Source: Sordariomycetes sp. S80-01Y (Eukaryota > Ascomycota > Sordariomycetes). From it: a DNA stretch of 64,000 bases. Below are positions 12,685 to 24,609 of the stretch, one piece after another. A program made the translations under genes and the position numbers. The stretch spans positions 868,001-932,000 of the forward strand of contig JAXQJY010000031.1 of the NCBI GenBank assembly GCA_037042185.1, in the 5' to 3' direction. The notes beneath the pieces were generated by a model, which saw only the letters and a program-made list of their open reading frames with translations, did no database searches and was not told the DNA's origin. Each line of letters begins with the position of its first letter. Within the stretch, counting starts at the first letter, position 1.

Positions 12685-14577
12685 ATCGGAGCTAACTCCT
12701 CGGTGAGAGGAGATAGCTTAAGATGCCCGAGGATCCAATGCTGTCGGAGGAGGACTGTATCGTCGGGTATGTTGAGGTAAAGAATTAGATGGTGTCGGAC
12801 GCAGGGCACATGGCTCTCCCATGGCCCGCCGGGGTTCAACGTCGTGGACTCGATCGCGCAGGGTGGTGGTGAAAGCGGCGTTCGTTAGGGTGGACGGGCC
12901 TAGATCTGGGCCTTTGAGACCTGCAAAGCTAACACACATCCGAGGTCAGCGGAGCGAGGATTGCAAGGTCAAGACACGAGAAGCTCACTGAAGGAAAATT
13001 CCAGGAAAGTCGCACGCCAAAAATCGTGGGATCGCTGGCAATGGGCGACGATGACGATGTGGGTTGGATGGTCCGTTTCCGGGTGGCTGAAGGAGAGGCG
13101 GCGGCGAACTGGAGGAGCCAGGTCCGGGATCCTCGCTCGAGTCTCAGACCGTTACGTCCGGGCAGGCGAGGCGAGACGGCCGTCGAGGTAGGAGAGGTCT
13201 GATTTGAATGAGGGGACCTCAAACTGGACCATGGGATTGGAGAAGGAAGTTGGGCAATGGTTCAGAAAGCGCAACGAGATGCTCGTGAGCTGCAACGGAC
13301 GCTAAGGCTGCTATGGCTCACGGGCACTGGCAGGTGCAAGCAGTGCCACGTTAGACCAGTGGCAGGCAATCCAAGCGCAGCGCTAACAGCCAGCCAATGG
13401 TGGAAAGGGATGGAAAAGGAGGAGAAGCGAGCAGTTGATGAATGACGATGGCGTCAATTGGGACTGGACAGCCGAGTCGAGTTTTACAAAGACGGTCACG
13501 AACCAGGGTCGTCGTGGGTGTTGGGGCGACGGCATCGGCGGATCGACAGAGCGTAGGGGTCTAGCGCACTCTGTAACTAAGGTGTCCGATCTAGGGTGTC
13601 GCTCGAGGCTACGACTGCCAACATGACATGGCATTGTGCAGCCAACGCTCTATTACTGGGCGCTCTTTACGCCAGCAGCTCAGGCTGTGAAAGACTGGTA
13701 AACCCTACGGAGTACTCGTAATGGCTTTCGCTCAGCCGCTCCTCTCCTTCGGGCCACCCATCGTCCGTGGAGTGAGCCCCCCATCTCGTGCGCGAGACCC
13801 TCCAAGCCCCCTAGAGCGGTAGGGAACCTGCAGGCTGCTGGACGCTGATTGGCTAGGAGAGCCGCCCGCAGACCGGGGGCGGCAATCGTGTGCGCTCCAC
13901 TACCGGAGTTCGAGAACGCGGTCGTGGGCGGCGATCATTGCCTGGACCAGCAGCGAGCCCTCGCAAAACTCCTCAGACGATTGTGCCATTTCAGTCTCTG
14001 CTCTCGATGGCCTGTATGGGCGCATCTGAACGCTGGAATCACCGGAACTCGAGTCGACCATGTTGTCAGCACACGGCACCGCTCTCTTACAAGCTGCAGG
14101 GTCAGAAACGCCGTGACATCATGCCAAGCCCGCTGTCGATCTTCCCCCCGGGCTTCCGATATCCACACCCGTCGCTGCGACGTCATGCCAACCAAATCCC
14201 GCCCGGATCCAGCCTCTCAGCACCAAGACGCCCACGATGACGATGTGGCCCCGGGATAGCGCACGCAAACAACGCACTTCGGCCGGCCCCTGGCACCATG
14301 ACTTGCATGGTATGAAGTCATCGCTTTAACAACGCAAGCCGTTCCCCTCTTTGTTATGCATGAAACACGATGGCATGCGAGGGGGCCCGAAGTAAGGGTC
14401 GCTATCGACTTTTGACTCTCGGGCATCGGCGGGTGCATTTGCCATGCAGACGGTTCCTCGCTTAAATGCGCCAGAGCATCCAAGTTCATGCTGGACCCTG
14501 CCGCCCACCCTATCCAGATCTACGCATGACCCCAAACTCCATACACCAGCAGACAGACTTTCACGCAGCGGCAATCT
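12685..14577. other. 5' region of histidine kinase and 3' region of the Wss1 gene
   Basis: About 1.9 kb with no convincing gene. It holds the promoter and leader of the kinase, probably including the A/G-rich 13250-13450 stretch, and the 3' untranslated region of the gene to the right. Open frames here are under 140 codons and have no recognised domain. Confidence 0.55.
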
Positions 14578-15837
14578 TTACGAACTCTCCTTGACGTGTC
14601 CACAAGTCGAACATGTCCACCACCGCCTTTCCATTTTAGTGCCGCATTCTGTGCAGTTCCAGAAGGGAGCCACGTATGGCTCTGGCGAGTAGGTCGGTCC
14701 ATCCCTTCGACGTCGCTTCTCGTCTCGCTTCCGAGGTGGACTGACGGTCAAGTCAACCACCTCCGGTCCTTTCGTATGCTCCCGTGCGCCCTCTTGGGTC
14801 CCGGGAGCTTCTAGCCGCTTCTTCGCGGATTGCTGCGGCATCTTCTCAACAGGTAGTGCTGTGCACTCACTTCCACAAGCGTCGCAGGCCAAGAAGTTCT
14901 GAGGGTTTTGCAGCGTGCAGACACCGCAAATCCACATGCCGTCAAAAGTTCCGACGGGTGCGAACGAAGAGCTTGCCTTCCCGCCGTTGCTTCCTTGCCC
15001 ATATCCTGAAGAGGATCCGGTCGCAGAAGACCCTCGAAGGCCTCTCCTCCCGTCCTCCTCAGCGAGCTCGTGCAGGGCCTGGGCTATGGCAGCTTCGTTT
15101 GCCTCATCCTCTTCGGCCTTGGTGCGGAAGCCGTTCCTGGTCGCAGTATCTGCAACATCGCGTATCTGTTGGTCGTTCATGCTCTCACTGGCACAGCCCT
15201 TCGAGATCGCAGCACGACGTTGAGCTGCATCTGCAATAACCTTACGGATATCCTGGCCTGGACGCGGAACCTTTCCTCCGAGGCGCTGACCTGCAGTATC
15301 TTGCTTATTCCTGCGCGCCTCAGCAGCTTGACGAGCCTGGCGACGAGCCTCATCCGGCGTGAGTCGACTGGATCCGCCCAGTCGGCGACCCTCGTTCAGG
15401 AAATGCTCGCCCGTGAAGCCCTTGATCATGAGCGTCTCCCACTCCGCTCTCAGTTCGTCCCACAAATTGTGGAAAGCCTTGTTGTGAGGACCGATGACGT
15501 TGTGACAAAGCTCGTGAAGCATAGTATCCAGCACACTCTCTATGGGCATGAACTGGCTTGTATCACCTGGATGCCGGAGGCGCAGACAGACCTTAGCGCC
15601 TCTGTTGCAGTTGAGACCTGGTCAAGTGTCAATGATTACGTGCGAACAGAAGAACGCGAACGTACCCAAGAGCCCTGCCTGATCGAATTCAGCGAGCTGC
15701 CCGATCTTCCAACCATGCTTCCTCATGATGGGCTTCACCATGGAGGCGATCCGCTTGAGCATCCGCAGGGCCTCCTCTGGCCGGGGGTAGGCCTTGAGGT
15801 GGGTATACGAGCCCACCCAGGAGTCTTTTTCGACCAT
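14578..15837 (-). CDS. WSS1: Wss1-like metalloprotease (WLM domain), DNA-protein crosslink repair
   Basis: Zinc protease of the Wss1/Spartan type, which degrades proteins trapped on DNA and, in yeast, acts on sumoylated targets together with Cdc48. Exons 15666-15837 and 14578-15617 join over a 48 bp intron (15618-15665), giving LLGLNCNRGAK and 403 residues. The WLM core starts almost at once (GSYTHLK, then ALRMLKRIASMVKPIMRKHGW) and carries the active site HELCH at 92-96 with a further histidine at H102 in GPHN. The C-terminal half has a RanBP2-type finger (WICGVCTLQNPQNFLACDAC), an acidic/hydrophobic VVDLTVS motif matching a SUMO-interacting motif followed by a basic patch, and a second CxxC..CxxC finger at the end. 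The start chosen is the first Met before the conserved YTHLK; an upstream non-coding exon is possible. Confidence 0.92.
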
Positions 15838-16605
15838 CCCTTCAGGGACCAGAAACTTCTCTCTGTGTCTACGGGGACGAATTAATACATTTAGTCTTCC
15901 ACTGCAGATATGAAGCTTAAGTTGGAAGGAAACCAACCTACAGGCGCGTGCCCGAGACAGCCAAGTGAAATCTGGCAGGTCCGTGAATCAAAGTGAGCTC
16001 GATGTCAAACCTGAAGATCGGATCGCATAGTGCGCTCAGTGAATTTTCGATGCTGCTGCTTTAAAAACAAGTCTGAGGACGGAGCAGGCTTCATCGTCCG
16101 AGGCGGGCACCATACGTCAATGACGCGTCTCGTGATGCCTCCAGACAAACGAGCTTGGTAAGCACGGCGTCTGGACATGAACGCGACCAAAGTGTATCCG
16201 AACCGAATGTTCTCGAATATCACGACGCATCGGAGGGGAAGCCACCATCGCCGACGTGTCTGGAGGTCTAGGCTGCCATGTGCTCCTCCGGAGAACTTGG
16301 AGGTGTGCAGGTGGCGTCACGTGATAACTCTGCAACTACCGTTGACCATGGTCAGATCTCGTTGTATTGTTTCCTCTATTAAAGTATGGGGTTTTCAGGT
16401 TTTCAATCTTATTTAAAACAGATTCGGGTCACCTATTTCATATTCAGCAAATCTTACTTCTGAAACTATTTGTTTCCAACTATGGTTAGTGTGGGCAGCC
16501 CAGCGGAAAGCGAGCCCGCAGAAGGCTGTAGTCGTGCATATGGGACAGCAATGGCATGCCCTATCTCCCCTTTGCATAAAGTTTCGGATTTCTTAGGTCT
16601 CGTAC
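15838..16605. other. Intergenic region between two minus-strand genes
   Basis: About 770 bp holding the Wss1-gene promoter and the 3' end of the transcription-factor gene. The 16360-16480 part is AT-rich. No gene or repeat was recognised. Confidence 0.55.
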
Positions 16606-18575
16606 TCATGTAGAATTTGGGAGTCCATAGTCGAACATCCATGGGAAGAAAGAATCGAACTGGTAGAAGGGCCCGTCGGGACCATCTTCCAGGGAGCTCT
16701 GGTAGCTTTCCTCGAACGGAAACAGCTCGCAGTCGCCGTCTTGGACTAGCTGACTGGGCGACGACAGCGGCAGGTTTCCATCATTAAGATCATATGACAG
16801 CGGCGCTAGCCGTGGGTGGGCTCCGCTTAGGACTCCCCGTTCTTCGCCGTCGGTCTGATCTGTGACGAAATTGCTTTGTGGTCGGTCTTGGGGCAGCTGG
16901 CCAGCATCTCCTCGCGACTCTTGCGCCCCCGAAATCCTTGGAGTACTGCACAGCCGGTTGGCGAGCTTGGCCACGCCCTTTGTGATTGTCCACCTGGGGC
17001 AGAGTGAGTCGAGGATGTTGCAGCAGCCCCTGAGATCTCTGTATGCTGCTTCCGGATCACGCACCCCATCACGCAGGGCGCGATAGATCGTGCAGGTGCT
17101 CAGGGACATGGCATAGGGCACTAAAGGCAGCGGTATGGAGTCGGCGTGGCCTTCCTGCGAAAGAATGGCCAGAACGCAGTCTGCCGACCCCAGCCGCCGG
17201 TTGTATTGTACAGAGCCAGGGCCGCTGTACCGGCAGGAGAGTATGGCTGCAACATGGTACCAGACTTCGAGGTATTCTTATTGAGTCAGGAGTGGCCTCA
17301 TACTTATCTAAATGAAGGAGCATTTACCTCTGTGCGATCGATGAAATTGGTCGAGGTCGACATCTGATGCGACCTCTGCAAAAGACGGAAAGTGGGTGGT
17401 GTCATCCCCTACGGCCGTTCGGTTCCCCTTGTAGATCTTAGTCGCTTGCGCAGTAAGATCCCCGAGAGCCAGAGACAAACTCATCAGCTGGGATCGGTAG
17501 TTGCCCTTCCGGGGCGTAATCCTTGCGATCGAAATATCCGTGTCATCCACCATGAAAGGGGTCACCGCCATCACTGGCTTGTTGAGCCTATCCAGGTTGC
17601 GAAGAGTCCACCACAGATAGTCGGACTGCTCTTGGTCTTTATTGTCAACGACGTTCCATTGGAGCGACAGGGACCACGCCTCGTGGATGGCTTGCGACAG
17701 GTACTTCGAAGACCGATCCATGCCAAACAGGCCATCGTTGTGTAGATGCATCAGCGCCAGGATCTGGACTTTGACGACTCGGTCTGGCTCGAGGTCGGCT
17801 TTCATAGCAGCGTCGAGTCCGGAGAGGAGCTTCGATGCAAACTGCAGCGGATGCAGCACAGGGCCATCGTCCGCCAGCCGCAGAAAAGGGGCAGCTTGTT
17901 TGGTCTTGCAGGTGACCAGACAGATGGCTCTCACCAAATAGGACGTCGAAGAGTGCCCGTTACTTTGATCCCTAAATACTGCCGGACCATCTAGAAGCGG
18001 TACGAGATCGTCCAACACCGAAATGTATATAGGAAGGAGGGCATTGGTGGTCGACGTGGGAAGCTCAAGGAAGGCGCCGGCGTCTTGCAAGTAGCTCCGG
18101 TGAGACTCCGATAGCCTCGGAGCTGCAGCCCTCCTTTTGTACGTCTTGTACCATGCTGACTGCCGTCGTGCTCTTATTGCGGCGACGGCTGCTTGCTCGC
18201 ACGGGTGTCTGGCGAGGGCTAGTGCTGGCCCTGAGTGCGTGGGATGTGACTCCAGGCGCTCAGGTGAGGCTTCCGAGACGCTGGAGAGATCTTCAAGGAC
18301 AGACTCTGGAATGTATTCCCCCACACGAGTCACGCCTGGAGTGGAAGCTCTGGTATCAGGAACCGCTGTGGTTTCCACCGGGAGCTCTCCAGCTGCCCGG
18401 TCCCCCAAAGCGCTCTTGCTGGTGTGGTAGCACCTCTTCTTGCGCGCGCGACACTTTTGACAAGGTGGTGCCTGTCAGTTCCAGTTTCATCAGTGCTCTT
18501 CAAGATGTAGTGGCACTTATCTTGACGGGTCCGCTTTCGTGCCGGAGCCCCGGAAGACTGCCACACAAGTTCCAT
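16606..18575 (-). CDS. Fungal transcription factor, zinc-cluster type with atypical DNA-binding end
   Basis: Nuclear regulator by family. The body 17328-18471 plus 16606-17276, joined over a 51 bp intron (17277-17327), gives FHRSHREYLEVWYHVAAILS and matches the fungal_trans middle-homology type; a DYLWWTLRNLDRL segment and a Glu/Phe-rich acidic C-terminus (possible activation region) are visible. At the N-terminus exon 18472ff encodes CQKCRARKKRCYHT, a good CxxCRxRKxRC half-cluster, and the codons just upstream (18522-18575) encode a basic stretch ending RKRTRQ, as usually precedes such clusters. To join them in phase the 50 bp between (18472-18521) must be removed, but its 5' end is GATAAGT, not GT. 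No second CxxC pair follows. The first exon is therefore tentative; the part from 18471 downward is solid. No target genes can be inferred. Confidence 0.75.
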
Positions 18576-19279
18576 AAGGACTGGCCACGCAACTAGTGAA
18601 AGGGGGGAGGCTGCTGCACAGATCGCTGGACGCTTCCATGAGCTGTAGCCCTCTGGGCAGTAAAAGAAAAGGGTATGAGACTCCGACGTGTGACAGGATA
18701 TGAGCCGCCCCAAAAGAAGAAGTAGATCCGCAATGCGTCTGTCAGGTTTATGTGCCACCTTACGGAGACATGCCACTCTTTTTACCCCGTGTCCCCCGCA
18801 ACCCCGCACAGGGGACCCCTCAGCACGCCAGCCAATACCCCGAAGACCGGAGGGGGCGATATTAGTTTATAATTGAATAGAAAAACCAGGTTCGCTATGC
18901 TACATCTATACTACGGAATACGAGTCCTAGTACTTTTCGTGGTAAGCACGAGATGTGGCTAAAGGGAAAGGGGAACTGGATATGTCTTTAGTTGCACCAG
19001 CACATCGTTTGAAATTCTCCTGTCGGGCGTTGCTAAATCTGCGAGGAAATACCCGAAGGATCATGACCGCCAGAGCCGACCCAAATCGGGAAACATCCGC
19101 CTTATACAGGCCGACGCTCTCATGCTTCCTGATGAGTTGGCGTAAACGGACGCAAGTATATATAGCGCTGGGCCTAGCCAGACCAATCGTCACCATTCTT
19201 AGCTTCTCTTCACCCGTGCCAGAACCAGTTTCCTTGCGACCTGAACCAAATCCTTGTACAACACATTAACGGCCCAACC
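18576..19279. other. Divergent promoter region, transcription factor / oxidoreductase
   Basis: About 700 bp between the start codons of two divergent genes. A TATA-like AT-rich stretch (tatatatagcgctg near 19155) lies about 120 bp upstream of the oxidoreductase start. No gene is seen. Confidence 0.5.
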
Positions 19280-20602
19280 ATGAGCGCAACGCAGGTCAAG
19301 CGGTACGCCATCGTGGGCATGGGCGTCCGCTCCAGCTTCTACTACGAGGCCATCCTGGGCGAGCACAAGGACGTGTCCAAGCTCGTGGCCATATGCGACA
19401 CCAACCAGACGCGCATGGACGTGCACAACGAGCGCTTCGTCGAGCTCGGCGCCCAGAAGGTGCCCAGCTACAAGGCCGACGACTTCGACCGCATGGTCGG
19501 CGAGCAGAAGCCCGACGTCGTCATCGTCACCACCATCGACAAGGTGCATCACATCTACTGCATCCGCGCCATGGAGCTCGGCTGCGACGCAATCACGGAG
19601 AAGCCCATGACCATAGACGAGGAGAAGCTGCAAGCCATGATCGACGCCGAGAAGAGGACCGGTCGCCACGTCCGCGTGCTCTTCAACTACCGCTACGCGC
19701 CGCACCACACCAAGATCCGCGAGGTCATCGACTCGGGCGTCGTCGGCGAGATCGCCACCGTCCACATGGACTGGCCCCTGGACTGCCCCCACGGCGCCGA
19801 CTTCATGCGCCGCTGGCACCGTGACAAGGCCAACAGCGGCGGCATCCAGATGCACAAGTCCATCCACCACTTCGACCTCGTGCACTACTGGCTCAACACG
19901 GAGCCCGACACCGTCTTCTGCATGGGCGACCTGCGCTTCTACGGCAAGCAGAACGCCCAGGCCCGGGGCATGACGCACATCCCCGACCGCTACCTCAACG
20001 ACGAGGCGTCCAGGAACGACCCCTTCGCCGTCAACTTCGAGGAGAGCGAGCAGCTCAAGAAGCTCTACCTCGACGCCGAGAAGGAGGACGGCTACATCCG
20101 CGACCGCAACTGCTTCTCCGACGGCATCAGCATCGAGGACAACCTCTCCATGATCATCAAGTACAAGAACCGCGCCGTCATGACCTACAACACGTACGCC
20201 TACGCGCCCTGGGAGGGCTACCGCTGCGTCTTCAACGGCACCAAGGGCCGCCTCGAGGTCAACCTGGTCGAGGGCGGGTACAACGCCTACGGCCGCCCCG
20301 GCGAGGACCACAGCCGCAAGCGCGAGGACAAGCCCTACATCCAGCCCAACGTCGAGAATGTCCAGATCGTCGTCTACCCGCTCTTCAAGGAGCCCTACGT
20401 CGTGCCCGTGGAGAAGGGCCACGGCGGCCACGGCGGCGGCGACCCCTTGCTGATGCGTGACGTGCTGGTCGGTGGTCACGACGAGCACCAGAGGGCGGCG
20501 TTTATCCGTGATGGCGGCAATGCGGTGCTTGTGGGTGTGGGCGCGAACAAATCGATGCAGTCTGGGATGCCCGTAAAGGTGCAAGATCTTGTCAAGTGGT
20601 AG
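19280..20602 (+). CDS. Gfo/Idh/MocA-family NAD(P)-dependent oxidoreductase
   Basis: Single-exon cytosolic dehydrogenase of 440 residues. The N-terminal Rossmann fold starts with YAIVGMGVRSSFYYEAIL (GxGxxx nucleotide loop), followed by the family's EKP motif at 107-109 and a catalytic-type segment MHKSIHHFDLVHYW with H196/H197. The family oxidises or reduces sugars, inositols and related polyols; the exact substrate is not readable. Codon use is strongly G/C-ending, which also produces a long meaningless open frame of ~495 codons on the opposite strand. It converges on the methyltransferase gene, with only 92 bp between the two stop codons. The start is the first in-frame ATG, 9 residues before the Rossmann strand. 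Confidence 0.93.
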   Translation: MSATQVKRYAIVGMGVRSSFYYEAILGEHKDVSKLVAICDTNQTRMDVHNERFVELGAQKVPSYKADDFDRMVGEQKPDVVIVTTIDKVHHIYCIRAMELGCDAITEKPMTIDEEKLQAMIDAEKRTGRHVRVLFNYRYAPHHTKIREVIDSGVVGEIATVHMDWPLDCPHGADFMRRWHRDKANSGGIQMHKSIHHFDLVHYWLNTEPDTVFCMGDLRFYGKQNAQARGMTHIPDRYLNDEASRNDPFAVNFEESEQLKKLYLDAEKEDGYIRDRNCFSDGISIEDNLSMIIKYKNRAVMTYNTYAYAPWEGYRCVFNGTKGRLEVNLVEGGYNAYGRPGEDHSRKREDKPYIQPNVENVQIVVYPLFKEPYVVPVEKGHGGHGGGDPLLMRDVLVGGHDEHQRAAFIRDGGNAVLVGVGANKSMQSGMPVKVQDLVKW

Positions 20603-20694
20603 GCCTGAGATATCCATGAATAATAGTTCAAGCCGTAACATGTTAGGGATATGGGTGAACAAGCTATGTGTGACGTGTAATGTCACCTCTCATC

Positions 20695-21675
20695 TCACTT
20701 CTTCCGAGCCAGAGCTCTCAACCTCACATACCCAATCTCCCACCCGCCATCTCCCGTCCTACAGATCTCCCTCAGCACTCTCCCGCACTCCCTCGCCGCC
20801 TCCTCCCTCTGCCAAGCATCACCGACTACGTCCAGGAGCTGCTTCCCGAACAACCTCACCCAGCCCTCAACGCCGCCCTTGTCAGCCCTCGTGGGCCGCC
20901 ACTCCCTCTCGATCTGCAGCACCTCGAAGCCAGCCTGCTGCAGCGCGCCCCCGAGCCACGTCTCGTCCGGGAAGAACCACGGGTCGGCGGCCGTGATGGC
21001 GGAGAGGTGGACGGAGCGCGAGAGGAGCGTCGTGTAGAGCGCGGTGCGCATCTCGGCTATGTTGCCCTGCCCGCCCATCTCGAGGGCGAATGTGCCGCCG
21101 GTCTGGAGGGAGCTCGCCACTGAGTCGAAGACGCCCTGTCGCGTGCTCGGCTCTTGCAAGATCCAGTGCAGAGCTGCGTTCGAGAACGCCTTGGTGTACT
21201 TTCCCTGCTGCAGCGCCGGGGACGAGGACAGCTGTGTGGCGTCTAGCACTGGTATCGTTAGGGACGTAAAGCCATGAGGGGGGCAGACTGACCTTCGAAG
21301 CTGGTGTTGCTACGGTTTTTACATAGTTCCTTCGCAGCCCGAATCATGTCACCCGAGCTATCGATTCCGTGTTGCGAGCCGGAGCCCTGTGCTAGGATCT
21401 CGGAGAACTCCTGGTTAAGGATGCCATCTGCCCCTAATCAGCCGAGCACTGCATTAAGAACACGCTTGGACTTGCTCACCGCCGCAGCCAACGTCGAGGA
21501 GTGTATCGTCTGGTTGAAGATCGAGCCACTGAACTACTTTACCAGCGAGCTTGGGAACGAATGACGCTGAGTGTTGGTAGTCCTGATGATGTTGTTAGTC
21601 GGCAACGATGATGATGTGGGGCGGGATCCTCACATTGGCCTTCCAGTGGTCCTCTTGAGACTTTTGCTCAGACAT
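20695..21675 (-). CDS. Class I SAM-dependent methyltransferase (trans-aconitate MT-like)
   Basis: Small-molecule methyltransferase of 277 residues, similar in build to the trans-aconitate methyltransferase group. Four exons (21634-21675, 21480-21582, 21293-21427, 20695-21248) with introns of 51, 52 and 44 bp all keep the phase. They give MSEQKSQEDHWKAN-DYQHSASFV, then motif I LLDVGCGDGILNQEF (SAM glycine loop), an acidic-loop segment HGIDSSGDMI, and post-motif FSNAALHWIL. For intron 2, the acceptor at 21428 is preferred over an upstream TAG because it gives the canonical VGCGDG. The substrate is unknown. Neighbours give no pathway clue. Confidence 0.87.
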
Positions 21676-22032
21676 TTTGGTGATTGAAACTGAGGACGGG
21701 TTTCGATTGAGAGTCTTGATGGGTTGTTGGGTGCTACTTTGGAGGTTCCGTCTTATATGCTTCTTCGAGTGTAAGCGGTCAGTCCGAGATCGGAGGGGCC
21801 CCGGTATTGGCGAGGGGGGATCCTCAAGTCCAAGAAACTCCCAATACAAGTCAATGCGTTCCGTCGAAATCGACCTTGGTTAAATTACCGGCAGATTCCA
21901 GGCGGATGATAAAGTGGCACAGCATGTTGCGAGCACGTTTCCAAGCTTCGGCGATTCGAAGTCACTAGGTCCGGGGCTAGCAGAACAATACGGGAGGGAG
22001 GTAAACGGTCTACGGATTCCCTGCCCAGCCAT
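21676..22032. other. Short intergenic region
   Basis: About 360 bp between two minus-strand genes: the methyltransferase promoter and the amidase 3' end. Nothing else recognised. Confidence 0.5.
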
Positions 22033-23818
22033 CTAATCAAGCTCTAGCAGCGTAAACCTCTCCTTTCCCAGTGCATCTTCGACCCTCTTCATACAAGCCA
22101 GGACCTTCTCTTCCTCCAACCTCCGTCCAATGACCTGCACTCCCACAGGAAGTCCATGCATCTCATTGGCATCGTACAGCTTGTAAGCGCCTTGAGCCAC
22201 CCCGTTGAGTTTCTTGATGTTGAATGAATTGGGGAGCTGGTCTTTTGTACGGTCGACGTGTGTCACCGGGATCACGCCAGCGGTGTAGTCGAGCTGGGGG
22301 TGTTAGCGATAGGACCCAGCTTGGCATATGGTGGAGGACAGCTTACCAAATTGAAGAGGAACGTGTAGCCGCAGCTGCTCACAGCATCATGCATGCCTCC
22401 ATGCGGCACTGCAGGCGTAGCGTTCGGCGGCGCAATCATGAAGTCCACATCCACACCGTTCCACCAGTCAAACCACTCCCGCCGATACGCCTCCCGTTGC
22501 GCGAGAAGTTCCCAAGTCTCCTTGCCAGACTTCGGATGCCATTGTCTCAACAGGCCAGCCCAGATAGGGTCACGACGAACATACCTCACCCACAGGTAGT
22601 GGAGGTACTTGATCGGTCGAGGCAAGTTCATGTAGAAGACCATTTGGGCCACGCCGAGATCGTTCCACTCACCCCATCGCATGGCCGAGGTCGCAGTCTT
22701 GGTGCCATCGTTGTTGAGGAGAATAGAGGCGAGCTTCAGTCCACGGTAAGGAGAAGGAGGATTTATTTCCACAATTTCGTGTCCAGCTCTGCGGAGGGCT
22801 TCTTCTGTGGTTTCGAGGGCGCGCCTGCAAGCCGGGCTGGGGTCGATGACGCCGTCCGTGCGGAAGACACCGATCCTTAGCTTCTTCTTGTCTGCATACT
22901 CCTTCTCAGCCTCCTCCCTCCACGCCAGGGGGTGAACGGTGTAGCAGTACTGCCAAGGCTTCATCTGGATCAGCGACCTCGTGAAGTAGGTCAGATCGTT
23001 CAGCGTCCTGGCCATGGGACTCAAAACAGAGGGGACGCCATCGTTTCCCGGCGTGCTGGTGCTGGCACCGCTCTTTGGCCATCGACCTGTCGAGCATTTG
23101 AGGGAGTAGATGCCCGAGAAGTGGGCTGGGCACCTCACGCTGCCAGCGACATCACTGCCAACACCGATTCTCCCACCCAAAGCTAGGAGAGCGCCTTCGC
23201 CGCCAGTCGAGCCCCCGGCCGTGTATTTCTTGTTGTATGGGTTTGAAGTTTGGCCCCAGACATCGTTGCTCGACTCGAAGCTAAGTAGCGTGATGGGAAT
23301 GTTCGTCTTAACGTAGGGGACGGCGCCGGCGTCCTTGAGCAGCCTCGTGTGCGGGCCGTCCACGACTTTGGGGTTGTTGGCCCACCGACTAACACCAACG
23401 GTCGAATCGTATCCTCCCACATCGAGGGTGTCCTTGACGCTGACGGGGATGCCGGCGAGTGGGCCTTTCAAGTTGATAGACCCATCCTTCACCCAATTTT
23501 CGGCATCCGTGAGCATCACCTCGGTGACGCAGTTTGTCTTTTCATGGGCCCTGAGCGCGATCTTGCCGTAGGTGTGGAGCAGCTGGGTTGCGAGGCTGGC
23601 GTCTTTGTGGACATTATCAACAAGCTCCTCTATAGGCTGGTTGACAATCTCCTTGTCCAGAACGCTGAAGGGCGCGTGGTAAGACGTGAGGCCCCTGATG
23701 CGGGCGCCTCGCTCGTCTTGCTTGAGGCGACTGTAAGCAATTAGCTTATAAGCTGCCATGGAGCTCTTGCGGGGCAGTACCAATCCCGTCGATGCTGTAT
23801 CCAGTCTGTGAGGAACAT
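22033..23818 (-). CDS. Amidase-signature hydrolase (fungal acetamidase/FAAH-like)
   Basis: Hydrolyses carboxamide bonds with a Ser-cisSer-Lys triad. Exons 23781-23818, 22347-23730 and 22033-22293 are separated by introns of 50 bp (23731-23780) and 53 bp (22294-22346); total 560 residues. Lys112 lies in GIPVSVKD, the cis-Ser187 in TAGGSTGGEGALL and the nucleophile Ser210 in GVGSDVAGSVR, in the usual order and spacing. The MFLTDWIQHRRDC start is preferred because it gives a helix typical of fungal members and the intron has a good branch site (GCTAATT). An unspliced start at 23783 would add an unlikely N-terminus. Members act on acetamide, fatty-acid amides or other amides; the substrate is not determinable. 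Confidence 0.88.
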
Positions 23819-24609
23819 GGTGAGGGTGACCGACTTCAGCAAAACCAGGAAGTGGGATGCGGTAACAAGTTGAGTGAAGACTGATAGCGTCAAAGCCACG
23901 GCTCGACAGTCAGTGAAATACTAAGATGTCGAGGGAATCAAGACAAGAAGATGCGCCCAGGGCGTGGCACTTGACTTGTTGGGGTTGGCGGCGCCGCTGA
24001 TAGCCGATCGTGGGGTAAGGATGGAGGCGGGAGGGGGTCGAGGTCATAGCGGAACTGTCATGATAGCACACCCCACCGTCAGTCGAGGCGAGAGACAGAT
24101 CCGGATGAGACATGCGCACATTCTGGAGACTGTATCTTCCAGAGGAATAGTGCCATAGTGCTCTTGTTGGTGCCAGATCTTATGGCCAAGCGTGCAGTGA
24201 GTGCATCGTGGAGCGAGCAAGGGCTCAGCCAACGCTGGAAGGGTTAATCAGCTACTATTACTAGTACTTGGAAGCCGAATACTGCCTATCTTAGGTAGTA
24301 ATCAGTGAGATATCTGATACTGAGTTGATGCGCCGCATGAGCTGGACACATGGTTTCAGTAGCAGCGCGGTATAGTGCGTGGGATGACCACCGGCACGAC
24401 AATGAGTTGGCGATACAGGGATTGTAGCGGAGAGCAGCCCTGTGTGTACCGGGTGGCCCGTGCACGTCCAATCACGGGCGCCACGCCGCGCGCCGCGAAC
24501 CCCGGCCGACGGGAGCCCAGAGTCCAGAGATTGAAGTCCAACGTCACGCTCGTCATGAAAACACTCCATCCTCATCTTTCCTCCCCGTCCATGACCCAAC
24601 ACCCTCAAA
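23819..24609. other. Divergent promoter region, amidase / DUF1776 gene
   Basis: About 790 bp between divergent start codons. Moderately AT-rich around 24240-24310. No gene recognised; open frames are short. Confidence 0.5.

Noticed and set aside
19199-20686. 495-codon open frame on the minus strand
   Set aside because: It is the exact antisense of the Gfo/Idh/MocA gene. The residue mix (Val/Asp/Gly/Ala/His runs) is what G/C-ending codons give on the opposite strand, and no domain is visible.
22224-22880. 218-codon plus-strand frame
   Set aside because: Antisense of the amidase gene with no recognisable domain.
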